DNA of 64,000 nt from Streptomyces flaveus (GTDB lineage Bacteria; Actinomycetota; Actinomycetes; Streptomycetales; Streptomycetaceae), in NCBI RefSeq assembly GCF_014647675.1, contig NZ_BMPQ01000005.1, positions 179,340 to 243,339 of the forward strand, given 5' to 3'. Of the stretch, positions 17,220-25,856 are shown piece by piece. The first letter of the stretch is position 1. Every line of letters starts with the position of its first letter. A program made the position numbers and the translations under genes. Under the pieces are notes generated by a model that made no database searches, was not told the origin of the DNA, and worked only from the letters and a program-made list of their open reading frames with translations.

Positions 17220-17693
17220 TCAGCCGTACATTCGGCGCATCGCGAAATCGACCATCTGCTCGACCGCCTTCGCGTCGAAGACCATGCGGTGCTCGCCCTC
17301 CATGTCGAGGACGAAGCCGTAGCCGGTGGGGAGCAGGTCGATCACCTCGGCGCCGGTGATCACGAAGTACTTGGACTCCTTGCCGGCGTACCGGCGCAGC
17401 TCCTTGAGCGAGGTGAACATCGGGATCACGGGCTGCTGGGTGTTGTGCAGCGCCAGGAAGCCGGGGTTGTCACCGCGCGGGCAGTAGACCTTGGACGTGG
17501 CGAAGACCTGCTGGAAGTCCTCGGCGGAGATCGCCCCCGTGGTGAACGCGCGCACCGCGTCCGCGAGTGAGGGCGGCGACGGCTCGGGGTACAGCGGCCC
17601 GCTCTGCTGGCCATACCCACCGGGCTGGGGCGGCGGCTGAGGCTGCGCGTACTGCTGCTGGCCGGGGCCCGCGGTCTGGTCGTAGCCGTACAT
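17220..17693 (-). CDS. SseB-family protein
   Basis: 157 residues. A disordered N-terminal third rich in Gln, Pro, Gly and Tyr (about 1-40) precedes an SseB-like domain (about 45-157) with YCPRGDNPGFLALHN and VIDLLPTGYGFVLDMEGEHRMVF. The family is named after an enterobacterial protein, but its role in actinobacteria is not established; they often occur in tandem near secretion or housekeeping loci. The ATG at 17693 is the only good start. It is monocistronic, flanked by the terminator at 17175-17200 and a long non-coding element upstream. Confidence 0.75.
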   Translation of the reverse strand: MYGYDQTAGPGQQQYAQPQPPPQPGGYGQQSGPLYPEPSPPSLADAVRAFTTGAISAEDFQQVFATSKVYCPRGDNPGFLALHNTQQPVIPMFTSLKELRRYAGKESKYFVITGAEVIDLLPTGYGFVLDMEGEHRMVFDAKAVEQMVDFAMRRMYG

Positions 17694-17782
17694 GGGGGTC
17701 AGAGTAGCCGGTTGCCTCCGGCGGTTGGGTGGGGCGCCTACCGGGCGGGTGGGTTCGGTCCATTGGCGACTGCCGGTTGGTT

Positions 17783-18064
17783 GTGGCTGGTCGCGCCGTT
17801 CCCCGCGCCCCTTAGGTGCGTGGTGGGTGCGGGGTCGCGGGCCGGTGCGTCAGCCCGTCGCAGGCCGGGCATACGACCCTGGCCTGGTACAAGGCCCTGG
17901 CCCTCCGAGACAGAACCTAAGCGACGGGCATACGACGCACCGGCCCACGACCCCTCCCGCCGGAGGAAGGCTGCGAGCACGTCGTGGCTGACGGTGGGTG
18001 GAGCCGCAGGCTTTTGCCTTTAGGGGCGCGGGGAACTGCGCGACCAGCCACGACGCACCCGCAG
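17783..18064. repeat. Nested palindromic non-coding element with dispersed-repeat ends
   Basis: The 17694-18246 gap has no gene. Its centre is framed by inverted copies of the dispersed repeat: left arm 17783-17814 and right arm 18021-18051, identical except for one mismatch and one indel. Inside is a second inverted repeat, 17831-17851 with 17934-17954 (20 of 21 bases complementary). A motif GGGCATACGAC recurs at 17867 and 17927. The right end also holds dispersed repeat copy C (18004-18064). This looks like a miniature palindromic element or a structured RNA locus. Confidence 0.7.
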
Positions 18065-18151
18065 TCGCCCATGAACCGAACCCACCACAAACCCACCCGC
18101 CCGAACCCGGAGGGTTACCTCACACTTGAGCCGCTAGGGGTTGATTCTTAT

Positions 18152-18163
18152 TACCCACGGGTA
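18152..18163. promoter_or_regulatory. Candidate operator before the acyl-CoA dehydrogenase
   Basis: The palindrome TACCC-AC-GGGTA sits 84 bases upstream of the ATG at 18247, in an AT-richer stretch (TTGATTCTTATTACCC) that could be the promoter. It looks like a TetR- or GntR-type site; the regulator is not identified. Confidence 0.45.
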
Positions 18164-18246
18164 GCATCATCGTGGCTGTTTGCTGTACACGAACCTAGGT
18201 CTGAGGAATCACCAACCTCACCCGATCCCTTAACGGAGCCGTCGCC

Positions 18247-20073
18247 ATGGGGCACTACAAGTCGAATCTCCGCGACATCGAGTTCAACCTCTTCGAGGTG
18301 CTCGGGCGCGACAAGCTGTACGGCACCGGCCCGTTCGCGGAGATGGACACCGAGACCGCCAAGAGCATCCTCGAAGAGCTGACCCGACTTTCGGAGAACG
18401 AGCTGGCGGAGTCCTTCGCGGACGCGGACCGCAACCCGCCGGTCTTCGACCCGGAGACCAACACCGCGCCCGTACCGGACAGCTTCAAGAAGAGCTACAA
18501 GGCCTTCATGGACTCCGAGTACTGGCGGCTCGGCCTGCCCGAGGAGATCGGCGGCACGACCGCCCCGCCGTCCCTGATCTGGTCGTACGCGGAGCTGGTC
18601 CTGGGCGCCAACCCGGCGGTGTGGATGTACTCCTCCGGCCCGGCGTTCGCCCGCATCCTCTTCGACGAGGGCACCGAGCAGCAGAAGCACATCGCCCAGA
18701 TAGCCGTGGACAGGACCTGGGGCTCGACCATGGTGCTCACCGAGCCCGACGCGGGCTCGGACGTGGGCGCCGGGCGCGCCAAGGCGGTTCAGCAGGAGGA
18801 CGGCTCCTGGCACATCGAGGGCGTCAAGCGCTTCATCACGTCCGGTGAGCACGACATGGAGGAGAACATCCTTCACTACGTGCTCGCGCGGCCGGAAGGT
18901 GCCGGTCCCGGCACCAAGGGCCTGTCCCTCTTCCTCGTACCGAAGTACCTCTTCGACTTCGAGACCGGCGAGCTGGGCGAGCGCAACGGCGTGTACGCGA
19001 CGAACGTCGAGCACAAGATGGGGCTCAAGGCCTCCAACACCTGCGAGATGACCTTCGGCGACCGCCACCCCGCCAAGGGCTGGCTGATCGGCGACAAGCA
19101 CGACGGCATCCGCCAGATGTTCCGGATCATCGAGTTCGCCCGGATGATGGTCGGCACGAAGGCGATCTCGACGCTGTCGACGGGTTACCTGAACGCCCTC
19201 GAGTACGCCAAGGAGCGCGTCCAGGGCCCGGACCTCGCGAACTTCATGGACAAGACCGCCCCCAAGGTCACCATCACGCACCACCCGGACGTGCGCCGCT
19301 CGCTGATGACGCAGAAGGCGTACGCGGAGGGCATGCGCTCCCTCGTCATGTACACCGCGTCGATCCAGGACGAGATCATGGTCAAGGAGGCCGCGGGCGA
19401 GGACACCGCCGCCCTCGAGGCCCTGAACGACCTGCTCCTGCCGATCGTGAAGGGCTACGGCTCCGAGAAGGGGTACGAGCAGCTCGCGCAGTCCCTGCAG
19501 ACCTTCGGCGGCTCCGGCTTCCTGCAGGAGTACCCGATCGAGCAGTACATCCGGGACGCCAAGATCGACACTCTCTACGAGGGCACCACCGCGATCCAGG
19601 GCCAGGACTTCTTCTTCCGGAAGATCGTCCGCAACCAGGGCGCGGCGCTGAACTCGCTCGCCGAGGACATCAAGAAGTTCCTGGCGCCCGGTACGGGTGG
19701 CGAGGAGCTGTCGGCCGCCCGCGAGCAGCTCGCCAAGGCCGCCGTCGAGCTGGAGGCCATCGTCGGCCTGATGCTCACGGACCTCGCGGCCACCGAGCAG
19801 GACGTCAAGAACATCTACAAGGTCGGGCTCAACACCACCCGCCTGCTGATGGCCTCCGGGGACGTGGTCGTCGGCTACCTGCTGCTGAAGGGTGCCGCGG
19901 TCGCGGCCGAGAAGCTGGAGACGGCCCCGGCCAAGGACAAGGCCTTCTACACCGGCAAGATCGCCGCGGCCAAGTTCTTCGCGGCGAACGTCCTGCCGGG
20001 CGTCACTGGTGCGCGCAAGCTCGCCGAGGGCACCGACCTGGAGCTGATGGAGCTCGACGAAGCGGCCTTCTAG
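18247..20073 (+). CDS. Acyl-CoA dehydrogenase (long, ~600-aa type)
   Basis: 608 residues, longer than the 380-residue classic enzymes because of N- and C-terminal extensions. The FAD-binding core is clear: [50 protein letters not shown]-terminal helical domain (about 470-608) follows, typical of the large FadE-like enzymes of actinobacteria. It should catalyse the first oxidation of fatty acyl-CoA beta-oxidation in the cytoplasm. The ATG at 18247 follows a short leader. It is followed by a strong hairpin at 20181-20219, so it is monocistronic. Core-chromosome Streptomyces carry this gene close to aspS. Confidence 0.92.
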   Translation: MGHYKSNLRDIEFNLFEVLGRDKLYGTGPFAEMDTETAKSILEELTRLSENELAESFADADRNPPVFDPETNTAPVPDSFKKSYKAFMDSEYWRLGLPEEIGGTTAPPSLIWSYAELVLGANPAVWMYSSGPAFARILFDEGTEQQKHIAQIAVDRTWGSTMVLTEPDAGSDVGAGRAKAVQQEDGSWHIEGVKRFITSGEHDMEENILHYVLARPEGAGPGTKGLSLFLVPKYLFDFETGELGERNGVYATNVEHKMGLKASNTCEMTFGDRHPAKGWLIGDKHDGIRQMFRIIEFARMMVGTKAISTLSTGYLNALEYAKERVQGPDLANFMDKTAPKVTITHHPDVRRSLMTQKAYAEGMRSLVMYTASIQDEIMVKEAAGEDTAALEALNDLLLPIVKGYGSEKGYEQLAQSLQTFGGSGFLQEYPIEQYIRDAKIDTLYEGTTAIQGQDFFFRKIVRNQGAALNSLAEDIKKFLAPGTGGEELSAAREQLAKAAVELEAIVGLMLTDLAATEQDVKNIYKVGLNTTRLLMASGDVVVGYLLLKGAAVAAEKLETAPAKDKAFYTGKIAAAKFFAANVLPGVTGARKLAEGTDLELMELDEAAF

Positions 20074-20180
20074 GAACGCTTCCGTACATACGAGGCGGCC
20101 TTTCCAGGAGCGTTTACGCCCATACCGGAGCCGTACCGGAAAGTGACCTTCCGGTCGGTGGTCCCCTCCACATACCCCTT

Positions 20181-20219
20181 ACGAGGGCCCGTTCCCCATC
20201 GCCGGGAGCGGGCCCTCGT
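20181..20219 (+). terminator. Terminator of the acyl-CoA dehydrogenase gene
   Basis: ACGAGGGCCCG and CGGGCCCTCGT form an 11-bp stem, extended by GTTCCCC against GGGAGC, with an ATCGCC-centred loop. It ends 19 bases before the aminopeptidase ATG, so it could also act as an attenuator for that gene. Confidence 0.8.
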
Positions 20220-20238
20220 ACGTCGTTAAGGTGAACCC

Positions 20239-21537
20239 ATGCGCACACCCCCACGCTTCGATCGCGGCCATACCGACGACCTCATGTCCTTTCTGACGGC
20301 CAGCCCGTCGCCGTACCACGCGGTGGCGAACGCGGCCGAGCGGCTGGAGAAGGCCGGCTTCCGGCAGGTCGCCGAGACGGACGCGTGGGAGGGGGCGCAC
20401 GGCGGGAAGTATGTGGTGCGCGGGGGCGCGATCGTGGCCTGGTACGTGCCCGAGGGCGCCGAACCGCACACGCCCTTCCGGATCGTCGGGGCGCACACCG
20501 ACTCCCCCAATCTGCGCGTGAAGCCGCGGCCGGACAGCGGTGCGCACGGCTGGCGCCAGGTCGCTGTCGAGATCTACGGCGGCCCGCTGCTCAACTCCTG
20601 GCTGGACCGCGACCTGGGCCTGGCCGGCCGGCTCTCGCTGCGCGACGGCACGACCCGCCTGGTGAACATCGACCGCGCCCTGCTGCGAGTCCCCCAACTC
20701 GCCATCCACCTGGACCGATCGGTCACCTCCGAGGGCCTCAAGCTCGACAAGCAGCGGCATCTCCAGCCGATCTGGGGCCTCGGCAACGACGTACGCGACG
20801 GTGATCTGATCCGTTTCCTGGAGCAGGAGTCGGGGCTGGCCGAGGGCGAGGTCACCGGCTGGGACCTGATGACGCACTCCATCGAGCCACCGTCGTACCT
20901 GGGCCGGGACAGGGAACTGCTCGCGGGCCCGCGTATGGACAACCTCCTGTCCGTGCACGCCGGTACGGCCGCGTTGGCGGCCGTCGCGACCTACGATTCG
21001 GCCCTCCCGTACATCCCGGTGCTCGCGGCGTTCGACCACGAGGAGAACGGCTCGCAGTCGGACACGGGGGCGGACGGTCCGCTGCTCGGAAGTGTGCTGG
21101 AGCGTTCGGTGTTCGCGCGCGGCGGTACGTACGAGGACCGGGCGCGCGCCTTCGCCGGCACCGTCTGTCTCTCCTCCGACACGGGCCACGCGGTCCACCC
21201 GAACTACGCCGAGCGCCACGACCCGACGCACCACCCGCGCGCGGGCGGCGGCCCCATCCTCAAAGTCAACGTCAACAACCGCTACGCCACGGACGGTTCG
21301 GGCCGCGCGGTCTTCGCCGCCGCCTGCGAGAAGGCCGCCGTACCCTTCCAGTCCTTCGTCTCCAACAACTCGATGCCCTGCGGCACGACCATCGGCCCCA
21401 TCACCGCCGCCCGCCACGGCATCAAGACGGTCGACATCGGCGTGGCCATCCTCTCCATGCACAGCGCCCGCGAACTGTGCGCCACGGAGGACCCGTTCCT
21501 GCTGGCGAACGCGTTGGTGGCGTTCCTGGAGGGTTAG
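20239..21537 (+). CDS. apeB: M18 family aspartyl aminopeptidase
   Basis: 432 residues, the usual M18 length. Zinc-ligand motifs of the MH clan are in order: GAHTDSPNLRVKP (His/Asp), FDHEENGSQSDTGADG (Asp/Glu-Glu), SSDTGHAVHPNYAERHDP and a C-terminal MHSARELC (His). It is a cytosolic dodecameric-type metallopeptidase that removes N-terminal acidic residues. A modest ribosome site (AAGGTGA) precedes ATG 20239. No operon partner overlaps it. Confidence 0.92.
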   Translation: MRTPPRFDRGHTDDLMSFLTASPSPYHAVANAAERLEKAGFRQVAETDAWEGAHGGKYVVRGGAIVAWYVPEGAEPHTPFRIVGAHTDSPNLRVKPRPDSGAHGWRQVAVEIYGGPLLNSWLDRDLGLAGRLSLRDGTTRLVNIDRALLRVPQLAIHLDRSVTSEGLKLDKQRHLQPIWGLGNDVRDGDLIRFLEQESGLAEGEVTGWDLMTHSIEPPSYLGRDRELLAGPRMDNLLSVHAGTAALAAVATYDSALPYIPVLAAFDHEENGSQSDTGADGPLLGSVLERSVFARGGTYEDRARAFAGTVCLSSDTGHAVHPNYAERHDPTHHPRAGGGPILKVNVNNRYATDGSGRAVFAAACEKAAVPFQSFVSNNSMPCGTTIGPITAARHGIKTVDIGVAILSMHSARELCATEDPFLLANALVAFLEG

Positions 21538-21665
21538 TTGGGACAGTCCTCCCCGAGCTTCCGCATGAAGTGAGTGCTCGCCTCCGCATGGCCGGTCCGG
21601 CGGGGGGTACCCGGCCCGGGTCCGCAACAGCCGTTGAAGACGGACAGCACAGGGAGGCCGGACTC

Positions 21666-21917
21666 ATGGGTCTTGGTGGTTGCATCATTCTGATCGCGGT
21701 GGGGGCCATCCTCACGTTCGCGACCGACTGGGACATGCAGGGAGTCAACCTCGACCTGGTCGGAATCATCCTGATCGTCGTCGGCCTGATCGGCGTCGCG
21801 ACGTTCAGCAGTGTCGCCAAGCGCCGGCGTGTGGTGGTGCCGCCCACGACACCGGTGATCGACGAGGAACGGCACCACAGCCGCCGGGACGGATACAGCG
21901 ACGGTTACGGCATCTGA
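21666..21917 (+). CDS. DUF6458-like small membrane protein
   Basis: 83 residues from ATG 21666 with GGGAGG eight bases upstream. Two hydrophobic segments (about 5-21 and 29-47) are separated by DWDMQGVNLDLVG. A basic KRRR patch and a hydrophilic, histidine- and arginine-rich tail follow. It belongs to a widespread actinobacterial family without known function. Confidence 0.75.
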   Translation: MGLGGCIILIAVGAILTFATDWDMQGVNLDLVGIILIVVGLIGVATFSSVAKRRRVVVPPTTPVIDEERHHSRRDGYSDGYGI

Positions 21918-21962
21918 TCGCCACTCCCTCGACCGCCGGCCACGGCACCGTTCGGTGACGGG

Positions 21963-22349
21963 TCAGGCCAGCGCGTGCCCCGTAGTCGCGTCCACATGGT
22001 CCGGTACCTCGTCGTGGCGGTCGCCGACGGTGGAGGTGCCGGTCGGTTCGAGGACGAGGATCTCGGTGGGGACGGGAGCGTACGGCTTGTGCTCGGTGCC
22101 GCGCGGGACTGTGAAGACGGCGCCCCGGGGCAGGACGACCGTGCGCTCGCCGGCCGGTTCGCGCAGGGCGATGTGCAGTTCGCCGTTCAGGACCAGGAAG
22201 AACTCGTCGGTGTGGTCGTGGACGTGCCAGAGGTGCTCGCCCTCGACCTTGGCCACGCGGACGTCGTAGTCGTTGACGGCCGTCACGATTCGGGGGCTCC
22301 ACGTTTCCGTGAAGGAGGAGAGGGCCGTTTCCAGCGAGATGGGTTCCAT
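21963..22349 (-). CDS. Cupin domain protein
   Basis: 128 residues forming a single cupin barrel. Motif 1 is HVHDHTDEFFLVLNGELHI and motif 2 is PRGTEHKPYAP, so the metal ligands (two or three His and a Glu) are present. The substrate is unknown; small single-domain cupins of this type often act in detoxification or sugar metabolism. It is divergent from the GlxA-type regulator, with 52 bases between starts, so the regulator probably controls it. Confidence 0.8.
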   Translation of the reverse strand: MEPISLETALSSFTETWSPRIVTAVNDYDVRVAKVEGEHLWHVHDHTDEFFLVLNGELHIALREPAGERTVVLPRGAVFTVPRGTEHKPYAPVPTEILVLEPTGTSTVGDRHDEVPDHVDATTGHALA

Positions 22350-22401
22350 GGGCTCATCGTGCGGGGTGGTCTTAGCGTCGCACGAGTGCTAGGAATCGCA
22401 T

Positions 22402-23400
22402 ATGTCGCAAGGATCCTCGCACTGTCCGCACAAGGTCGCCGTGATCGTGGACGAGGGCACCAACCCCTTCGAGGTCGGTGTCGCGACCGAGCTGTTCGGG
22501 CTGCCGCGGCCCGAACTGGGCCTCCCCGGACCGCTGTACGACGTGACGCTGTGCACGCCCATGCCCGAGGTCCGGATGAACCACGGCTTTTTCACGCTGA
22601 CCGGCGTGCCCGGGCTGGAGGCGGTCGACGAGGCGGACACCCTCGTCGTACCCGGCCGCCCGGACAACGTCGTGCCACGCGGCGCCGCCGTACTCGACGC
22701 CATCCGGCGCACCCACGCGCGTGGGGCTCGTGTCATGAGCCTGTGCACCGGAAGCTTCGCGCTCGCCGAAGCCGGCCTGCTCGACGGACGCCGGGCCACC
22801 ACTCACTGGCGCTGGGCCGACACCTTCCAGGAGCTGCATCCGAAGGTACTGCTGGAGCCGGACGTGCTCTTCGTCGACGAGGGCGACATCCTGACCGCCG
22901 CGGGCAGTGCCGCCGCACTCGACCTGTGCCTGCATGTCGTACGCCGTGACCATGGCGCCGAAGTCACCAATGCCGTGTCCCGGCGGCTGGTGTTCGCCGC
23001 GCACCGGGACGGCGGGCAGAAGCAGTTCGTGGAGCGGCCGGTGCCCGACGTGCCCGACGAGTCGCTGGGCCCCTTGCTGGCGTGGGCTCAGGAGCGGCTG
23101 GGCGAGCCGCTGACGGTGGCGGACTTGGCGGCGCGTGCGGCGGTCAGCCCCGCGACGCTGCACCGGCGCTTCCGCACCCAGCTCGGTACGACTCCGCTGG
23201 CCTGGCTGACAGGGGAGAGGGTGGCGCTGGCCTGCCGACTGATCGAGCGGGGGGAGGAGCGGCTGGACGTGGTGGCCGCCCGGAGCGGGCTGGGGACGGC
23301 CGCGAACCTACGCGCGCGTGTGCGACGCGAGACCGGGCTCAGCCCATCGGCCTACCGGCGGCGTTTCGGACCGGCCGCCGGGGAACCGCTACAGACATGA
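22402..23400 (+). CDS. GlxA-type AraC family regulator with DJ-1/PfpI domain
   Basis: 332 residues. The N-terminal DJ-1/PfpI-like domain (about 10-190) shows the nucleophile-elbow-like SLCTGSFALAEAG and THWRWADTF. The C-terminal AraC DNA-binding domain (about 215-320) has two HTH units: LTVADLAARAAVSPATLHRRF and a second ending in SPSAYRRRF. Such proteins sense small metabolites and activate nearby genes. The stop overlaps the next start (ATGA at 23397-23400). The divergent cupin is the likeliest target. Confidence 0.88.
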   Translation: MSQGSSHCPHKVAVIVDEGTNPFEVGVATELFGLPRPELGLPGPLYDVTLCTPMPEVRMNHGFFTLTGVPGLEAVDEADTLVVPGRPDNVVPRGAAVLDAIRRTHARGARVMSLCTGSFALAEAGLLDGRRATTHWRWADTFQELHPKVLLEPDVLFVDEGDILTAAGSAAALDLCLHVVRRDHGAEVTNAVSRRLVFAAHRDGGQKQFVERPVPDVPDESLGPLLAWAQERLGEPLTVADLAARAAVSPATLHRRFRTQLGTTPLAWLTGERVALACRLIERGEERLDVVAARSGLGTAANLRARVRRETGLSPSAYRRRFGPAAGEPLQT

Positions 23401-23891
23401 AATTCCTCGTACGCGACCGGCTCCTCGGCATCGGTGACGACTACTGGATCGAGGACGACCGCGGCAACAAGGTCTTCCTCGTCGACGGCAAAGCCATGCG
23501 GCTGCGGGACACCTTCGAGCTGAAGGACACCCAGGGGCGCATCCTGATCGACATCCACCAGAAGATGTTCGCCCTGCGGGACACGATGGTGATCGAGCGG
23601 GACGGCGGGCCGCTCGCGCGGATCAGACGCAAACGGCTGTCGTTGCTGCGCAACCACTATCGGGTGGCCCTGGCGGACGGCAGCACGGAACTGGACGTCA
23701 GCGGCAAGATCCTCGACCGCGAATTCGCCATCGAGTACGACGGTGAGCTGCTCGCCGTCATCTCCCGGCGCCGGCTTCACGTGCGGGAGACGTACGGCGT
23801 CGACGTCGTACGGGAGGACGCGGACCCGGCGCTGCTGATCGCGGTGGCGGTGTGCGTGATCCATCTGGCCGAGAAGGAACGGGAGGACTGA
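23397..23891 (+). CDS. LURP-one-related family protein
   Basis: 164 residues from the ATG overlapping the previous stop. Tubby-like LURP-one fold: repeated strand pairs such as DRLLGIGDDYWIEDDRGNK and FALRDTMVIERDGG. A short C-terminal hydrophobic helix (LLIAVAVCVIHLA) may contact the membrane. The bacterial function is unknown; the fold resembles phospholipid scramblases and Tubby. Coupling to the GlxA regulator suggests co-expression. Confidence 0.8.
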   Translation: MKFLVRDRLLGIGDDYWIEDDRGNKVFLVDGKAMRLRDTFELKDTQGRILIDIHQKMFALRDTMVIERDGGPLARIRRKRLSLLRNHYRVALADGSTELDVSGKILDREFAIEYDGELLAVISRRRLHVRETYGVDVVREDADPALLIAVAVCVIHLAEKERED

Positions 23892-23913
23892 GAGCCAACG
23901 GGAGGCCCGAGAG

Positions 23914-24717
23914 CTAACGGCCAGGGGGCTCCAGGCCCAGCATCCGGTCCTTCAGCGCCGGGAACTGATCCCTCGTCACGCCCACCTTCCCCGGGTCGAA
24001 CTCCACCGTGAGCACCTCCTCGTCCGCGCCCGCCTCGGCCAGCACCTCGCCCCACGGATCCACCACGATCGAGTGACCGGCCTGCGGAACTCCCGCATGC
24101 GTACCGGCCGTTCCACACGCGAGGACGTACGACTGGTTCTCCACCGCGCGGGCCTGGGCCAGCAGCGTCCAGTGGGAGCGGCGGCGTTCGGGCCAGCCGG
24201 CGGGGACGACGAGGGTTTCGGCGCCGGTGTCGACGAGGCGGCGGAAGAGTTCGGGGAAGCGGAGGTCGTAGCAGGTCGCCAGGCCGATCGTGGTCGACGG
24301 CAGTCGTACGGTGACGACATCCGCGCCCGCGCTCATCAGCACCGCCTCGCCCTTGTCGAAGCCGAAGCGGTGGATCTTGCGGTACGAGGCGGCCAGTTCG
24401 CCGGAGGGGGAGAAGACGAGTGAGGTGTTGTAGAGGAGGCCGTCGGGGTCCCGCTCGGGGATGGAGCCCGCGTGCAGCCATACGCCCGCGTCGCTCGCCG
24501 CCTTGGCCATCACCTCGTACGTCGGCCCGTGCAGCGGCTCGGCCTGAGTCCCGAAGGACTCGTAGGCGAACGCCCCCGTTGTCCACAGTTCGGGCAGCAC
24601 GACCAGATCGGCACCGGCCTGCTCGCGGACGAGGGCGGCCACACGCTGTCGGCGCGCGTCGATCGATTCGCCCCCTTTGCCGTCGTATACACCGATCTGG
24701 ATGAGGGAGGCGCGCAC
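23914..24717 (-). CDS. Carbon-nitrogen family hydrolase (nitrilase superfamily)
   Basis: 267 residues from GTG 24717, which starts just before the first strand (RASLIQIGV) and has AGGA upstream; the open frame continues to 24777 without a domain. The Glu-Lys-Cys triad is present: Glu in VVLPELWTTGA, Lys in SYRKIHRFG, Cys in GLATCYDLRFPE. Members hydrolyse amides such as omega-amides of glutamine or asparagine derivatives; close relatives are annotated as deaminated glutathione or 2-oxoglutaramate amidases. Substrate not shown here. It is convergent with the LURP-one gene and divergent from the isomerase-like gene. Confidence 0.85.
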   Translation of the reverse strand: MRASLIQIGVYDGKGGESIDARRQRVAALVREQAGADLVVLPELWTTGAFAYESFGTQAEPLHGPTYEVMAKAASDAGVWLHAGSIPERDPDGLLYNTSLVFSPSGELAASYRKIHRFGFDKGEAVLMSAGADVVTVRLPSTTIGLATCYDLRFPELFRRLVDTGAETLVVPAGWPERRRSHWTLLAQARAVENQSYVLACGTAGTHAGVPQAGHSIVVDPWGEVLAEAGADEEVLTVEFDPGKVGVTRDQFPALKDRMLGLEPPGR

Positions 24718-24854
24718 ACTACCACCGTCCTGGCATTCGACCCGCGAAACGGGCCTACGATCGTCACACGAAAGCACTGCCGGGGTGCCTTGCAGCAGCG
24801 TAACTTAGCGGTCCAAGACACCTATGCCCGCGCACGAACCGCCCGAGGGGTCCC

Positions 24855-25679
24855 GTGAGTCTCCATCCCAGCCTTCAGACCTATGCCGACGCCTGGACCC
24901 ACTCAGTGGAAGCGATATCCGAGCTGGTGCAGCCGCTCGTGGAGGGTGAGTGGAACCGGCGGACCCCCTGCCCGGGCTGGTCGGTCCGCGATGTGGTCTC
25001 GCATGTGATCGGTATGGACTGCGAGATGCTCGGCGACCCGCGCCCGATCCACACGCTGCCGCGCGACCTGTACCACGTGTCGAACGAGCACCAGCGGTAC
25101 ATGGAGATGCAGGTCGACGTACGCCGTCACCACACGGCACCGGAGATGACGTCCGAGCTGGAGTACACGATCATCCGCCGCAACCGGCAGCTGCGGAACG
25201 AGTCGCGCGAGCCGCACGCCAAGGTGCGCGGTCCGCTGGGCTCGGAGATCACCCTCGAACAGTCCATGCGGTACCGCGCGTTCGACGTCTGGGTGCACGA
25301 GCAGGACCTGCGCACCGCGCTCGGCCGGCCGGGCAATCTGGACTCGCCGGGTGCGTACATCGTGCGGGACGATCTGCTCGCCGTGCTGCCGAAGGTCGTC
25401 GCCAAGGAAGCGGGCGCGCCCGCGAACTCCGCGGTCGTCTTCGACGTGCACGGACCGGTCGACTTCCTGCGCACGGTCCGCGTCGACGCCGAGGGCCACG
25501 GCACGATAGACGGCGCCGTCTCGCTCGGTCCGGCGGCCACCCTCACGCTCGACTGGGAGACGTACTTCCGGCTGGCCTGCGGCCGGGTCACCGTCGACTC
25601 GGTGGCGGACCGCATCAAGACGGAGGGCGATCCGGAGCTGGCGGCGGCGATCCTGCGGCACTTCGTGGTCACGCAGTAG
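24855..25679 (+). CDS. Maleylpyruvate isomerase-family mycothiol-dependent protein
   Basis: 274 residues from GTG 24855. The N-terminal DinB-like four-helix domain (about 5-160) has CPGWSVRDVVSHVIGMD, whose His is one of the metal ligands of mycothiol-dependent maleylpyruvate isomerases, and a second motif YRAFDVWVHEQDLR. A C-terminal sterol-carrier-like domain (about 180-274) follows. The family uses mycothiol, the actinobacterial thiol, as cofactor; most paralogues have no known substrate. It is monocistronic. Confidence 0.82.
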   Translation: MSLHPSLQTYADAWTHSVEAISELVQPLVEGEWNRRTPCPGWSVRDVVSHVIGMDCEMLGDPRPIHTLPRDLYHVSNEHQRYMEMQVDVRRHHTAPEMTSELEYTIIRRNRQLRNESREPHAKVRGPLGSEITLEQSMRYRAFDVWVHEQDLRTALGRPGNLDSPGAYIVRDDLLAVLPKVVAKEAGAPANSAVVFDVHGPVDFLRTVRVDAEGHGTIDGAVSLGPAATLTLDWETYFRLACGRVTVDSVADRIKTEGDPELAAAILRHFVVTQ

Positions 25680-25856
25680 CGCACGCACCGGCGAGGGCCG
25701 CGGGTGCGCCGGACGCCTGAGCGGGGATCGGGCCCCGGCGGGCGCGAGGGTGTTCACCTCGTGGCCCGCCGTCAGGCTGCCGCACACCTGGCCCGCGCCG
25801 TACCGCGAAGGGCAGTTACGAAGAACCGCGCTGTGTCACGCGGGCAGGTGCACCGG

